Shown in pieces: positions 1-15,200 of a stretch of DNA of 64,000 nucleotides (the stretch's first letter is position 1; each line of letters opens with the position of its first letter). The position numbers and the translations under genes were made by a program. Below the pieces are notes generated by a model. The model was not told the origin of the DNA. It saw only the letters and a program-made list of their open reading frames with translations, and did not search any database. The stretch comes from Manduca sexta (lineage: Eukaryota > Arthropoda > Insecta > Lepidoptera > Sphingidae), in NCBI RefSeq assembly GCF_014839805.1, contig NC_051117.1, positions 8,122,001 through 8,186,000 on the forward strand. The letters run 5' to 3'.

Positions 1-122
1 ATATTAAGACAACATATTTTTTTTAATATGTGAACATACAACATTATCGACAGCTACAAATAACTGACAATATATTGAATTATATAATGGCATTTAACAT
101 ATACTATGTGCAAATAGCTCAC

Positions 123-295
123 GCTTTCAGCGTCCCGGACAGCATGAGCTCGGTGATCAGCACGATGTTCTTCTTCTTGGCCACAGTGCCCTCCCAGTAG
201 TTGTAGAAGCGGACAATGTTCGGATGTTGCAATTTCTTCAACATGTCCGCTTCCTCTCTAAACCTTAGCCGCTCGGTTTTGTTCAGTTTTTTCTC
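123..295 (-). CDS. Wnk: WNK exon: kinase N-lobe, beta3 to beta5
   Basis: The exon opens after CACAG with [12 protein letters not shown] and continues through the alpha-C helix ([13 protein letters not shown]) and beta4-beta5 ([27 protein letters not shown]). Each stretch matches the WNK family closely. It ends with two bases of an incomplete codon at the donor GC|GTGAGC. The next exon, which should begin with the YLKRF motif, is outside the window. Reading through the donor meets a stop after two codons, which supports splicing here. Confidence 0.93.
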
Positions 296-3200
296 CTGTG
301 AATCAGTATGGTAGTGGAGTTAAGTGGCCATTGTAGTTTTTTATGAGGTAACTCGGTGGTAAAATTTTGAGCTTGAAGCCCAGTAAACAAATAAGTATAA
401 GTATAAAATAACCTTTATTCTTACACACGCACCCGCCTTTTATTCTAGATTTATTTTCCGTCGTATATATTCCGCCCATTGATGTGATTGCAGATTCAGG
501 GCTGATAATGAATAGAAAAACCTAATATCATCGCCCGACCCGGGGATCGAACCTGAGACCTCAGTACAGCATTCGCACATACAACTACGCCAAGGCAGTC
601 AAATGAATTCTGCAAAAATTATATATTCAACTAAGCATTACATAGACAGTTATCGATAGCACAACGGATATATAAAAATATTGTGAAGTCTTCAAAAAAT
701 ATTTTACTAAATGCTACAGCCGGGTATATCTAGATATAGTAATGGTGACGTACCAACAACTCGCACCAAGCGACGGCCACACCGGTCTGCGTGTCCAGCC
801 CGTGGTACACGGTCTTGAACGAGCCTCTACCAACCTCCTTGTCGTATTTGAAAAACCTGCACACATCAATATTATAAACAATCATTTAAACAGATAATCA
901 TCTGTAACTAAATAAAGAGCGCATGATACACAAGTGGCATTTTTGTTGCTATGGTCACGTGTTAAGAAAACCGCAGTACATCGGTGGCAAACGCCTTTGC
1001 CTGAACGCACCAGGTGCACGTTCCCAGGGACGGACCAAGAAGCGTTCTCCAGGAAGATATGAGAGTAAATGGTCTCACTGAGTAGGGTGCAAAAGACCGG
1101 GCGAAATGGAACGATCGCAGTAGGAAGGCGGACACCTAGGCCGGGATAATCGCCAAGCAGAGAAGAGGCAGAAAAGTTGCATTTGTACTTTTTCAGAATA
1201 AAAAGTAACCTATATTTAAATTTATCTATCTACTTGTATGTCAAATTGCATCCAAATCCATCCACCCGTTACTGTATTTACTTTAACGCATTTACAATTC
1301 CTACCCATAATTGTCAACGTATGTAAGTGTGTCGCGTTCCGAGATCAGCCTGTGTATATCCGATTCCTGCAGGCCGGCATAATTGTGTCGACTGTCGAGG
1401 GGTAATCATCTCTCATCACTCGACATTCTATTGAACCCTACTCCACTTACGATCAGGTGCAGTGAGGTCACAATTCTCGCCCTCATAATATAGGAAGTAG
1501 GTATTCGAATTATAGTGCGCTAATGAAATGACATGCTCACCTGCCACACGGCGACACTCCGATCGGTTCCTCCTCATCTTCTTTATCTTCTTTGTGTTTG
1601 TCTTTTTGGTCGAGCTTCTCCAGCTCGTATATCGGTCCGTACACCATGCCTGGAACAAGTCATTGATCAACGTCAACGTTTATGGCCTCTCCGAGCTTGT
1701 GTTAGGGTCTACTGCATCATAAAGCGAAATAAAGAAGAAATTGGCCAGCAAAATTAGCAACTATCATACGTTTCTCACTAGTTGAAATTTTCCTAGACTG
1801 TATTTTACTTATCAGGTGCAGAAGTTATTTTTTGTGCCAGTATAAAAAGAGTAACTACATCCGTCTCTTGTACTTCTTCAAGTCCCTATCAAACCAGGTC
1901 TATAGCCTACCATATCCCACATCCTACCATCAGCTGAACATCATACTGGTCTTCAATGGTATGAAAAAAAATAACGAAATCTCTTTTGTACGTACCGTTC
2001 TGGGGTTCCTGCGGCTGTTCCTCGTCGGTCGCGTCGGGCGGCTTGTGCGGCAATCCCTTGCCGGTCGCTATTTCTATGTTTTCTTCCTGTAAACAATTAC
2101 AAACATATCTTAAACTAACTACCACACCAATACTAATAAAATACCTATACTTTTATGGCTCGTATTACCATGTATATATAATGAGTAGGCGTAGCGTAGA
2201 GCTAGGGGGCGAAGTGAACCGGAGGCACGCACTGAATCGTGGGGCCAATTTTATTTGCCCTTACACTCTTGATTGTCTATCTATGCCACTACTTACGAGT
2301 TTTGTTTCTCCAACCCCCTCTCCCCACCACCTCTCGCACACCTTTCTTCTGCCGCTCCCTCTTGATAATGGAACCCTTGATAATTTAAACGACCGCCCAA
2401 AAACTACCCTCATTTTTCGACACCAAACTATTACTCCGAAACTCACCAGATCCTGTTCCGATATGAACGCGTCGTCCTCTAGCCTCGCGACGAGCTTGTT
2501 GCCGCTGTCGTCCAGCTCTGGATCACGGATGGGACCCTGGCCCGAGCTGCGGCGACGGTAACCTCCCACGCCCACTGGTTGACTCGCCTGCAACATGGAA
2601 ATACCATTATTAAAGTACATAATACAGGTGAGGTGAAGAACATGGGTTCTGGATATTCCAGCTACCAAGCAGAAATCTGTGAGCTCTATTTTGTAGCGGT
2701 CTAAAAGACACTGTCAGTATACTTACGAGACAGACTTACTAATGTCTCATGGTGTCGATTTTAATACAGTTTTGCGCAGTAATTTCGAGTGGAGTTACTT
2801 TTATTCTTGTTTGACCATCAGGCGACTTGTACGTCTTCATTCATTCTTATAAAATATTGAATCCGCCAAAATCTCAGATCGTAGGTATGTGAGGTATATC
2901 TGGGTAGGTAGCGTGTCCAAGTTTGATGCTAAGCAGCAGTATGCATGTGTTGTGTTCCGGATGATTGTAGCCAGCGTAGTTACTGGGCATTATGAGATAT
3001 AACATCTTATGTCTCAGGATGACGAAGAGAGCCACGCAGTACTTTGTAATTCAAGTTATATGATGTTTGCTTGTTTATGGGCGGTAGTATCGTTTACCAT
3101 CAAGCTAACGGTATGCTCGTCTAGTCAAAAATAAACCACCATGCCTATTGTTTAACCATGTACTGACCACGCTGGTGGTGAGCGAGTTGAGCATATCAAA

Positions 3201-6200
3201 CGTGTTGCTCTGCTGCGTGTGTATGATGGCGAGCGCGTTGTACGGCCTCGGGCCCAGCACCGGCGTCTTCATCACACCCACCTCGCTGCCGACCACAACC
3301 TGAGAACAGACATGCATCATCACCGCTGTGCTGATTCTGCTTGTGGTAGAATATATGCATGCGTCCGCCGTACCAAACTGTACTACCCTCCACAAAGGTC
3401 TGTATAAATGTCACGTCCTGAGGTAAGCCTGTTTGCAAAGGGTAACTGACAGGCCGGCAAAATTGTATAGACTGACGAGGCATGAATATCTCTCTTCACT
3501 CGATACTTTATCTGGAAGCGACTCCACTTACTATCAGGTACAGTGGAGTCACAACACAGACGCAAGGTTTCCTGGCGTTTTCTCTAGGGTCTTCTTGATT
3601 TATAGTTTATTTTTGTTTAAAAGTAGTGTTATTTAATAATGCCCTTTTAGTCATAATAGATATGAAAGCCACGGTGTAGGGTCAACGTTAAATCCTTTTT
3701 CACAGGTTGCAGGAAGCTATTTATCAACTATTCACGAAAAAACCCAATGCTTAGAATCATTCTACTATTTTCAGCCCATACTGGTAGTTGTCAGCACAAC
3801 ACGGTTTATTAACGTGTTGCAGAAGACATAGTTGTAGTTTTGGGTCATAAGGAAATCAAATGATAGGAAAATTTATTAGAAATATATGTGAAAATATTAT
3901 ATTATGATATAAATAAGTTTTTATAATATCCGTAAAAGCAATGATAATTTATTTTATCCATATATTTTCTATTTTTAATAACATGTATCAATTCAATTCT
4001 ACTTGATCAATATTACAGAACATCCTGTATAACCACAAGTCGGTTATAAAAAAAATAAAACAAAAAACCGGATAAATCCGGAAACGAAATAATTTATTTA
4101 TATCAATACATATGCGATTAGATATATAAGGAATGACGCCGAAATAGCTAGACCGATTTAGATAAATGTCGAGTGTTTGAATAATTCTAGCAAAATAAGA
4201 TAAAGTATCTAAAGATTTGAATCCGATTGGCATTATTGAGCTTTATAGATTCGGAAAGAATGTGTGTTTTATTTTTAAATATTTATCTCGTTGCTATTAC
4301 TTAACTGATACCTCATAGTTTAGACCGTAACAGGAAAAACTAAATGTAAATAATAAGAAAAAACTTTCATAAATCTGATAAGTTATACTAAAATATAAAA
4401 CTGAAGATTTTATTTGAACGCGCTAATCTCAGAAATTACTGAAACGATTTTTCAGCTCAACATCTACAATAACTTCAGTTTTATATTTAAGCCATCATTA
4501 ACAGCCCTTGGAAGTCCACTGCTGAACGTAGACCTTCCTTAAAGATTTCCAGATAAATCCATGAAGCGACCTGCATCCAGTATATGTATGGATATAAAAA
4601 TAGTGCGTACCAATTTCTATGTTTCTGAGGTATTCCACTATGTAAACAGATATAACGAATGGCTGTAGGTTAGGACATTCTTTTCGCACCACCGAAAGTG
4701 CATTGTCAGACTTTATACAAGAATTTAAAATTTCCACGTAGGTAATATTTTCTGATATTAGAACTTTTTAAGATCAAAAATGTGCTTGTATCTTGATTTT
4801 ACATTCATAAAAAATGGCCTATCTTTCAGTTGTCAAGTGAATACAGCGAGGAAAGAAGATTAAATGATAATGCGGCTTAGAGGCTCAGAGAATATTATCA
4901 TTCTGCAGACCTACAGAAAAGGGACAAGTATTTACCGCAAAATAATTTGATCTGTTTATACGTGTGGTTAATTTTGTGAATATATTGTATTTATTTATTT
5001 ATAACTAGCTTTTGCCGGCTTCGTCAGCATAAAAAAAATATTCGGAATAAATATTTACCCAGTATAAAAAATAGCCTACAGCTACACAACTATTTGTGAA
5101 AAAAAAATCAAAATCGGTTTAGTAGTCCCTGAGATTAGTATGTTCAATCGAATAAACTCTTCAGCTTTGTAAACAAATATAGATTGATTAAAAATTAAAC
5201 GCAATATTCTTGACAATGGTACTTATGACTGCGGCATGCTCATTCCAATCATGGAACATAAACTCAAATGGCTATGGATACATCTCTACCTATCCCCGGC
5301 GAGCGATATCTTATATAACGTGGAACATTTCCACTGGCATACGACGCACAAAGACGTACGTTCATATGTAACGATGGTTTTCCGCTGTCACATCCTGTCG
5401 GTTAACAAGGCGTTTAGAACGCTCAGTGTAATTTCATTACAATTGATTTCGCTTTGACAATTTTGTTTTACAGCCGATTTCAATAAACGATCTCAATTTG
5501 TAATCTTTAATCTGATTGCAGCATGAACTAATAATAATAAACCATTTTTAAACGTGTCAAAAAACTTTTGTTCTGTTTGGTAATTTTTTTTAAAATGACA
5601 TTTAACAATCTATATTTAATACAAACGTTTTAGTCAATATTTCACAAGTAGCTCATCAAAATCTTTTCTTTTTGTATCAAAATTCTTTTCATTACAAATT
5701 GCACTTGTCTCGAAGTTTAGACGAAACTAAAAAAATATGAAAATTAACTTGTTTACGTCATAGACCAACACTATTATTTTCTTTTTTATGTAGCTCGACA
5801 AGGTAGCTTCACTGCACTTCAGGTTAAGAAAAGTAAAGTCCAAAGAAAGTGCCATCCGGCAAAAGATACAGGCATCCCCAGACGGTAGTGTAGTTATATC
5901 AATAACCAATAGAGGCGAAAATTTAATAGCATCCTGCAAATTGGTTCAGATAGTTATCACCAAAATTTATAGCCTAAAGTTAATCTGCTTAGCATCTTTC
6001 AATCTCTAAAAATTCCGGCACCATTTTAACTAGTTTCATACCAGCCAATTCAATATATGTACATATAGTATAGTTTCGGTTACCTAGAGAAAAACAAAAA
6101 TGCATGAACTTTAGGTACAAATGAATCTGGCGTCTATGCTATCTGCCATCAACCTGAATCGAGACTGATTTACGACATTGCAACGTAAACAGTCCATTTT

Positions 6201-9200
6201 TCTAGTTTCGTGTGAATAAGTCAAGAAAAAAATATTAGATGCGCAGAAGATGCGGGAACTTCTAATCAGTCATAACTCATGATGGGGCATAAGCGACATT
6301 AGCGTCATCACTATAAACACTTTTTTTTACAGCACTAAAGGACCTTCTTTTTAGGGTCAACACCACTGCTTCGCAGAATATCAATGTCTGTTCCAAGTTT
6401 CTCCCCTGTCCTTTTCCCTTGTTTTCCTTAGTGTAATAGATGTTCATGAGCGGTGGATGTCACCTGCTATCAAGCAACCCACTTGCTCATATGCCGATCT
6501 CTAAGATAAATGGTACCTTGAACGTCTTCTCTTTCCCGTGCACGGTCTTCTCTTTCGCCGGTATAACGGTGGCTGACTCCAAATGATGCGCCGGCGGCTG
6601 CGATATCGAATGCCCGTGGCTGTGTAGGCCTGATGTCATCTGCAAATATAAACAGATATATACATTCTATAAATCCCATGATAAAGGTAGCAGGAACACG
6701 CTGGATTCAGGCGGCTTTCGACAAGCCCGTCTGGAAATCTTTGGGAGAGGCCTATGTTCAGCAGTGGACTTTATGTGGCTGATGATGATTATGATAAATT
6801 CCAAGTATGCCTTTAGAAGAGAACCATCTTATGGTCTTTGCTATATTTCTTATTTCATATACATTAGTATTAAAAGAGACCCGGCTTGTCGCCTGCTTGG
6901 TTGCAGTGTATATGAGCCAAGGACTGGGAGGTTCTCTGTTTGATTTCCAGGATAAGAAACATTGTGTAAATTTTTCTTAGGCGCTTCGCCCAGGGCTGAA
7001 TCAACTGATATACGAGTTAACGTCAGCCAGTCATTAAAAATATGCAATATTGTTTCAGCATGGATAACATTTGTCTGATGAGATAGGTACATATGAGGGC
7101 ATATGTTTGTGAAGGAACCGGATATTAATCGTACGCCATGGCAAATACTGCACCCATGGTGCACACCACCTCACATGAATGCACAGGTGCATTCTCTGTT
7201 CCTTCACTCTCATAGTCCGGTGAGACGGTTATCAGTCATGATCGGAGAGAGGATCACACAGGATCTTGGGCTATACATTATTCAGTGGTATGAGGGTATC
7301 ACATCACCAACTTCCTGACTCCGAGTTCCGACGAGAAATTTAAGGCGGAAAAACCAATTAATTTTTGTCCCGATTCGGAATTCGAATCCAAGACCCCAAC
7401 GCCAAAGTCATACACGTAAGCATTACAACTACGACACCAAAGCAATCCGTGAAAAACTCAAATATAAACTGATCAACATAATGATGTCTCATCTCTCATC
7501 AGTCTACCACTCTATCTGAACCCCACTCCGCTTACCATTAGGTGCAATGTAGATCACTAAGCCAGATACAATGGGGATCACTATGTCGTCCCGTATAAAA
7601 CAAAATCATAAACGAAACGTTTTATTAAATTTACAGTAATTAACTAACGATAAATAATATCATGATTATGAGTCAATAAACATGCATTGGAAATTAAAAC
7701 AATTAGAAACAATTTACATACATGTTTAAGTGAGTGACGTGGTCAATTTGACGTAAGATAAACGCTTTCAGATAGTATCACTACAAAGGTAAGCAGAGAT
7801 GTGAGTTTTCCAAATGATTTTAAAATTATAAAATATTTATCTAGGTTTTTAGTAGAGCTGGCTCACTGTCCTATAGGATTTGCTGCTACTAGGTCATCAA
7901 AACAAGATTTTTCATACAGACCCATATACCAACTGATTTCGTATGATTATGCGAATGTTGAACATTGAAATAAAACTATTTATCGAATTTTATAGTGTTT
8001 TTTTATAAATAATTTTGTCGCGATTTTCAAAGACTTTCCAGCCTACATGGTCACGGGGGACTGAAGTGTTTGTCGTCCGAAAAATAAAAAGTTACAATAT
8101 CTAGATTCTTCAACTTTATAATATAAAAAACGCGAATGAAACCGAATAAAGTTTGTATGTAATAGCAGAAATATATCAATTTTTTTTAGAAAACGAGTTT
8201 CAATCTCAGATACATTTTTATAAAATGCACGATAAGACATCTATATTAGGAGTCAATCAAATTATCACTTAACACTTACCAAATGTACTAACGAATCCTT
8301 ATAAAACACAACAATATTATTATAACAGTAATTAACACCAGTTCAACAACAAATAATTACCGATATTTTTCTAAAAATAAACCATATCACAGGGCCATTT
8401 GTGTTCAATTAGCTTACATCACTGGCGAAAATATCCAACGCGTTTCTTACGGCACTCACGAAAAAACTCCTTTTAATACGACAAAATAAAATTAAAATAA
8501 AAAAAAAACACTGTCACAGATAGCCAAATTCGAAATTTAAATTTTTAATAGCCGACAAGCACACAGCGCGCGGCGGAGAAAAAATCCCGACTGACTTCAC
8601 AACCGCGTAAACAAACGACTATCGAATTCAAAATAAACAATGACTAATACAGTTCGTCCATTCACAAATAATTTATTTATATGCTGTAACATATGTGGAT
8701 AACGTTACGGCATAATCTCAACTGAATGGGAAGAGTGATAAGGGCCGGTGATAAGAGATGGCGGGCGTTCACATACGCGCGCGCGCATCTGCGGCCGCGC
8801 ACCCTTGTGCTGCGCCGTCGCCGCCCGTGAGGACGCTGCAACCGGCCTTTTGTGTACAATTTCTGCCAATAACGCCCGTCGCATTGTGCGGGTAGTACGG
8901 AAATTATCTTTGTATGATTTATTTTGTTGTTACATTGTTGTGTTCCAGTTTAGAGGACATCGAAGCCAATAAATCTATTGGGCACTGAGATTTAACTTCT
9001 CACGTTGAAACTATACAGAATTAAAACGAGTGATGTGCAGTACTATGGAAAGTTTGTTTATTTAATTGAAAACAACAACGTACGTAATGCTGCTGTTGCG
9101 AGTGATAGATTTTGAGTTTACGTCAAGTCTCTATTAATTGAGTCAATATTCCACTACAATGGACATCATTTAAGTGCGTAAATATGTGATAAGCTTATAT

Positions 9201-12200
9201 AAACGTGTATAATAATTCGATATAGTCGCTGATGCAATAGAACAGTCCGGTTTCTTAACATAGGTTGATTGTTTGCGAGAATTTGAAACGACTTGCGATT
9301 TCTTACACTTGCGACGTTGGTATAGTGCTAGTCTAGTGTTTATATTTCGAATGCCGGCGACATATTGACCAATTAAATTGATTTTAAAAATCGAATCATA
9401 TTTTTTTAAAGGCCAGTATTTGAGCAAAGAGTCCCGATGCTTTTTGCTAACCGGTAAACCCTGCCTAACGCGTACCTAGGTATCACCCTACACAGATAAA
9501 CTGTTGCATGAGAGACACCTTAAATTATATCTCAATCTCCTCATACCAGGTACTTGTCAAACAATATTTAGTCTTTTAAATATACAAAAAATTACCAAAC
9601 GCTCATACAATTTGACACCAAACACACACACGAGAAACACAGCGAAACACAATAAAAACATAAGTCACACAACCTTTACTGCAAGAGAGACTAGAAGTGT
9701 CTGATTATGCATCACACAATTTCCACGTACGATGGGATTTTCATGAAAATCAACCCCGAGACCGCAGCACGAAGGTTCGCAAGAAACCTCCACTGATTCA
9801 CATATATCCGATATCATATCGCGAACGTTTCAAATGCTAATTGTCTTAAGCGACATTTTTTACGACACCAAGTTTCATACATATTTAAAACTAGCTTTTG
9901 CCCGCGGCTCCGCCCGCGTTATAAAGTTTTTCGGGCTAAAGTTTTCCGTTATAAAAGTCACGCTATATATTTTCCCGGGAGCCTATGTTCTTCCCAGGGT
10001 CTCAAACCGACTCCATACCAAATTTTATCCTAATACGTTGGGTAGTTTTTGAGTTTAACACGTTCGGGCAGACCGATGCAGCGGGGGACTTTGTTTTATG
10101 ATATATTTTTGTAGAACTTTTTAAGAGGAACAATCCCGTCATACATTATTGTTGCATAACTTTAACCGTTTACGCAGCGCACGCAACAGAAGCTCTCAAA
10201 ACTAATAAATTGTCCCCGTTTTTGCATCATGTTTCATTATTGCTCCGCTCCTATTGGTCATAGCGTGACGATATATAACCTATAGCACTCCAGGAACAAA
10301 GGGCTATCCAACACAAAAATATTTTTTCAGTTCGAACCGGTAGTTCCTGAGATTAGCGGTTACTGCTCCGCTCCTATTGGGCATAGCGTGATGATATATA
10401 TAGCCTATAGCATTCCAGGAATAAAGGGCTATCCAACACAAAAAGAATTATTCAGTTCAAACTCCTAGTTTCTGAGATTAGCCATTACTGCTCTGCTCCT
10501 ATTGGTCATAGCGTGATGATATATAGCCTATAGCACTTCACGAACAAAGGGTTATCCAATACAAAATGATTTTTTTAGTTCGAACCGGTAGTTCCTGAGA
10601 TTATCCATTACTGCTCTGCTCCTATTGGGTATAGCGTGATGATATATAGCCTATAGCACTCCACGAACAAAAGGCTATCCAACGCAAAAAGATTTTTTCA
10701 GTTTGGACCGGTAGTTCCTGAGATTAGCCATTACTGCTCCGCTCCTATTGGGTATAGCGTGATGATATATAGCCTATAGCACTTCACGAACAAAGGGCTA
10801 TCCAACGCAAAAGAATTTTTTAGTTCGGACCGGTAGTTCCTGAGATTAGGCATTACTGCTCCGCTCCTATTGGGTATAGCGTGATGATATATAGCCTATA
10901 GCACTCCACGAACATAGGGCTATCCAACGCAAAAAGAATTTTTCAATTTCGACCGGTAGTTCCTGAGATTAGCGCGTTCAAACAAACAAACAAACAAACA
11001 AACTCTTCAGCTTTATATAATAGTATAGATCAGCACCTTTTTCTATGTTCTTTTAAACTAGTAGCGGCGATAGCCTAGTTGGGTGTGGAACGGACTGCCA
11101 AGACGAATGTCCGCAGGTTCAAATCCCAAGGGCACACACCTTTGACTTTTCTAAAATCATGTGTGTATTCTTTGTGAATTTATCGTTCGCTTTAACTGTG
11201 AAGGAAAACATCGTGAGGAAACCTGAACATCTGAGAAGTTCTCTATAGGAATTTCGAAGGTGTGTGAAGTCTACCAATCCGCACTAGGCCAGCGTGGTGG
11301 ACTAAGGCCTAATCCCTCTCAGTAGTAGAGGAGGCCCGTGCTCGGCAGTGGGCTAGTAGATAATACAGGGCTGATATTATTATTATATTATTTAAACTAG
11401 TAAAATTTTTTCGAAAAAAAATATCGCTTATGTCAATTCCCCTTCAACCGTCGATATAATGAATCATACAATTTAATTGGATCAAGTTGAGAACTAGTTA
11501 TCGATTGACGTTCGTCAAAACTGATAACGCTGTGTACGTAAAATGGGAAGTACTTCGGTCTTAGATTGAATTTTCGTATGACTAAACTAGAACAAAAGAA
11601 GTTCACGGAAGTTTTGTGATTGTAATGGTATTTCTTCCGTATCATAAACCGACATTCCGGTTGTGTTATTTTAACAACGAAATCGTATTGCTAGTTTATT
11701 TTTCTGATATAATTATTATTTTTCTGAATAAAATATGTTCGGTGGAAACCGATTAGAAACCTGGAGAGTATAGTGAAACATCTACGCTACTGATCCATGC
11801 AAGTCGGTCAGTACACGTATTACTATAAACAGGAATAATTACCGCCACTGTCCAGTAACTGGGGAAGAAAGTGTGGAGGAAGTAGAAGGATCGTAGGAGG
11901 GTAGAAAGAAGGCTAGGATGTGTTCGCGAGCCCTCATAGGCCTCAATGTGAATCGGCAACCATGAGATATACACACTTGATCTAGAGCCACGACAAATGT
12001 TACCTAGTGCATAGGCGTGCATTCGGTTTGGAAACCGTACGCACTAGAATTGCCTCGGGGGATAATATAATAAGACTTTAATTACCTTCGATATGCTTAT
12101 CTATCATATGTTTCATTAAAATGGGTGCCGACATCTAAATTAACCTCAAGATTTTCGTCAAAGTATACAATATATTTTATCCATACTTTTTCTGCATTAC

Positions 12201-15200
12201 GCGAAGATCAAGTTAAAACAAAGCCGTTATCCAATGAAATTGACCAGACAGTCGTTTTACTATCTTATTTATATTTTCTAGTTACCTAATTTGGTAACAA
12301 GAAAATTATGAATTAAAATTAACCCAGACAGACGGCACACTTTCAAATATTTGTCTTTATTTTATTGTTTTTCTTTACCGTAACGTCAACTTCGATATGT
12401 CAAGTTATCCATCTATAGGTATATATTATATAAAATTGAATCTTTTTTCATTGGTCCTCGCATCACGTGTGAACGAATGGAATAATTTCGCGAATTCTTT
12501 TTTTGTTGTTTTAATTATTTTCAATAGAAGGTTCTTATGAAAGAAAACAATTAAGGAAGTTGAGCGAAACATTAGCAAATTTAAGAAAACAATATTAATT
12601 TTAAATAACTCTCAGTTTGAAAAACTGTCAGCGATTGATAGAAAGCGCGCTGCAAATTCACAGTGAAGGCAGGACAACGTCTGTCAGGTCAGCTCATAAT
12701 AAAATAAAATAGAATATTAGGTACATGCTAAAAAGTGTTTTCTGTTAGGTCCTAAGTCGTTCGTTTTGCATCTTCGCACATGCTTGTTATTAAAACTTGA
12801 CTAGTAAGTTAGTGCAAATTTTTATGTCCCGGCACTTTAAATGTAGCTTAGGTGATAATTTACCTAAACTATATATCGTTACTGACACAATTTTTGCACA
12901 TAATATATAGAAAGCAAAATAAATAAGGTAGGACAATAGTCACAAAATTGCAATTATCGACCACACTGATAAATACGTCTATTGGTCGAGGTTTAAACTA
13001 AAATTTTACATGCAACATTGCTTATATATTTGAACAGGTTGAGCAACAAGGCGACACTTGTTTCAGCAATATATCCAAATTATTTACATCAAAAATCTAT
13101 TGATTGACTTAAAAGAAAATGTGATTCTAAAAGCAGTTTTGCAATGAAATTCGATATTTACCTCACATGTTATCCACGGAAAAACCTACAGGAGTATCGA
13201 TATCATGATGCAAAGAATCAATTTCAGTGACCTCGTGAATGACACAAATTACGCGATCCACGCACATCTCTGTGCTCCAAATTAACTTTTCATTGATAAT
13301 ATTTAGTAGTTCCTTATCTCTGACAAGTCATTTTGGGAACACAGTGTGGTGACAACGAAGGCCGGTGAATAAAGCCTAGTGTATACAACCGATCAAAGCG
13401 TGTGGATTTCTAAATCGTATGCACGTGTTTAAGTGGCTGACTTACTGAATGTAGGTAAGACTAAGTTAGGAGCATCCAACTCTGTTTACCCATTGTTAGA
13501 TTTCTTATTTAAGATTCAATTTACATCAGAAATCATACGTGCAGTAAGTACAATTGACGCGATATTCTAAACTCAAACTATTTTTTTCCTATATAAAAAC
13601 CTACACCCAGTTAGGTCTTACGACCCACGTGTTCAAACAAAAATGATTTTCACTATTTATAAAAAAAATAAAGATCAAATCTGACAATCTTGTACTTTGT
13701 CAAAATGCAATTCCATCATTATCTGACATAAACGCACTGAGCCAACACAAATCTTATATCTGATCCAAACGTCTTTCACGATCTTTCCCTGACGTTGATT
13801 TAGAAAAACAAAACTATCTGATCAAGACGTGCTAAAAGTCGTTGAACGCGCGTTACACACGTATCATGTAAACGGGCTCTAATGAGAGTAATTAAAGATT
13901 ATCTTGTGGATTATATGGCAGCGGTATTTTTAGATGCCCACTGTAACACGAGCAGCCATTACACGACACATGATGATAAAATGTGACCGGTTAATTGTGT
14001 ACAGTTTTAATTTTATATTAGTTAACAATGTTTGAGATTTACCGCCATTTTCAATAAACGATACCGATTGCTTTTTCGATCTATCTCAAAAATGGACCAA
14101 TCAGAACAAAGTGTTTTTTGACATGCTTACAAATGAATTACTGTGATTGGTTAATTCAAGAATCGGATTGAGATTGGAATCGTTTCTTCAAAACGACTGT
14201 TAGTGACTTTAATTGAAAAAGTATTATTGTTGACATTAATAGCAAAAAAATATATATTGTTTAGTTATATATTGGGAATAAAGATTGGCACATCTATAAA
14301 GACTTGCCCTGAATCACTCATTTTTAATACTCTGCATTTATTGCTAGACACCCTGAAATATATACCCTTCTGTTCTAATCTTCATATACCTCATTTCATT
14401 ACATTCATCATATTGATGTATTTTGTCTCATCATCAGAGATCACTCACCATCAACAAAAAATAATGATCAGCCTTGACTAATATGCAAGGCTTTTAAATC
14501 CAATAATAATAGTCAGGATAAAAAGAAAATACGCTTTACATATTCATATCTGAATCTAAATCTTTGCAAATGCCAAAAATACCACATTACATCTTATCTT
14601 TAATATTCTATCGGCTATTCGAAGCCAATTTATGGATGTATTTTTAAGTGGTGTTACCAGATTATATAACTGTTTTTTGCTGACGATAAACAGGTGGACA
14701 GAGGACGTCTAAGTCAGAGGGCCGTCAATGACATCCGTTCAACATGATCTAGCTTCCTTGACACTGTCAAGTTATTAACCTTAATGATATATTTTTATAA
14801 TATCTCAAACATAGCATGCAGAAGCGGTTGGATTCAAAGGCTTATCTCTTTGCAAGTTGCCAACAAAACATAAACGTAAAATATATTTAGAATGAGTGTA
14901 CTAGTAAATTTTTCTTCAACCATGGTTTTAATTTTTTAACAGAAAATAGCAAATTCGTGCTGGTTTTTTTTTTAATTCATTCTTTATGGAGAATGTTGTA
15001 GTTATTATTATTTTTATTTGTTTTATTTTCTTTTGTAACTTTGAGACTTCGGACTAGTCTGACAAATTTAGTTATTGTTACTGGATTGTAAGGGATACGC
15101 GATACAAATTCTAAACTTAGTACGCATCCTAGTAATATCAGCCCTGTATTATATACTTGCCCACTGCTGGGCACGGGCCTCCTCTACTACTGAGAGGGAT

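Larger units (their letters stand above)
3300..6516 (-). other. WNK intron, 3.2 kb
   Basis: Contains the repeats at 3445-3555 and 5005-5185 and the LINE fragment at 4498-4570. Otherwise it is AT-rich, and no exon signal with coding character was found on either strand. Confidence 0.5.

Noticed and set aside
1986..2561. 191-codon plus-strand open frame
   Set aside because: It lies over WNK exons on the opposite strand; their GC-rich codons create the antisense frame.
11063..11135. Possible functional tRNA gene
   Set aside because: A and B boxes are present but no cloverleaf with acceptor stem could be folded; the repeat body follows, so it is a SINE head.
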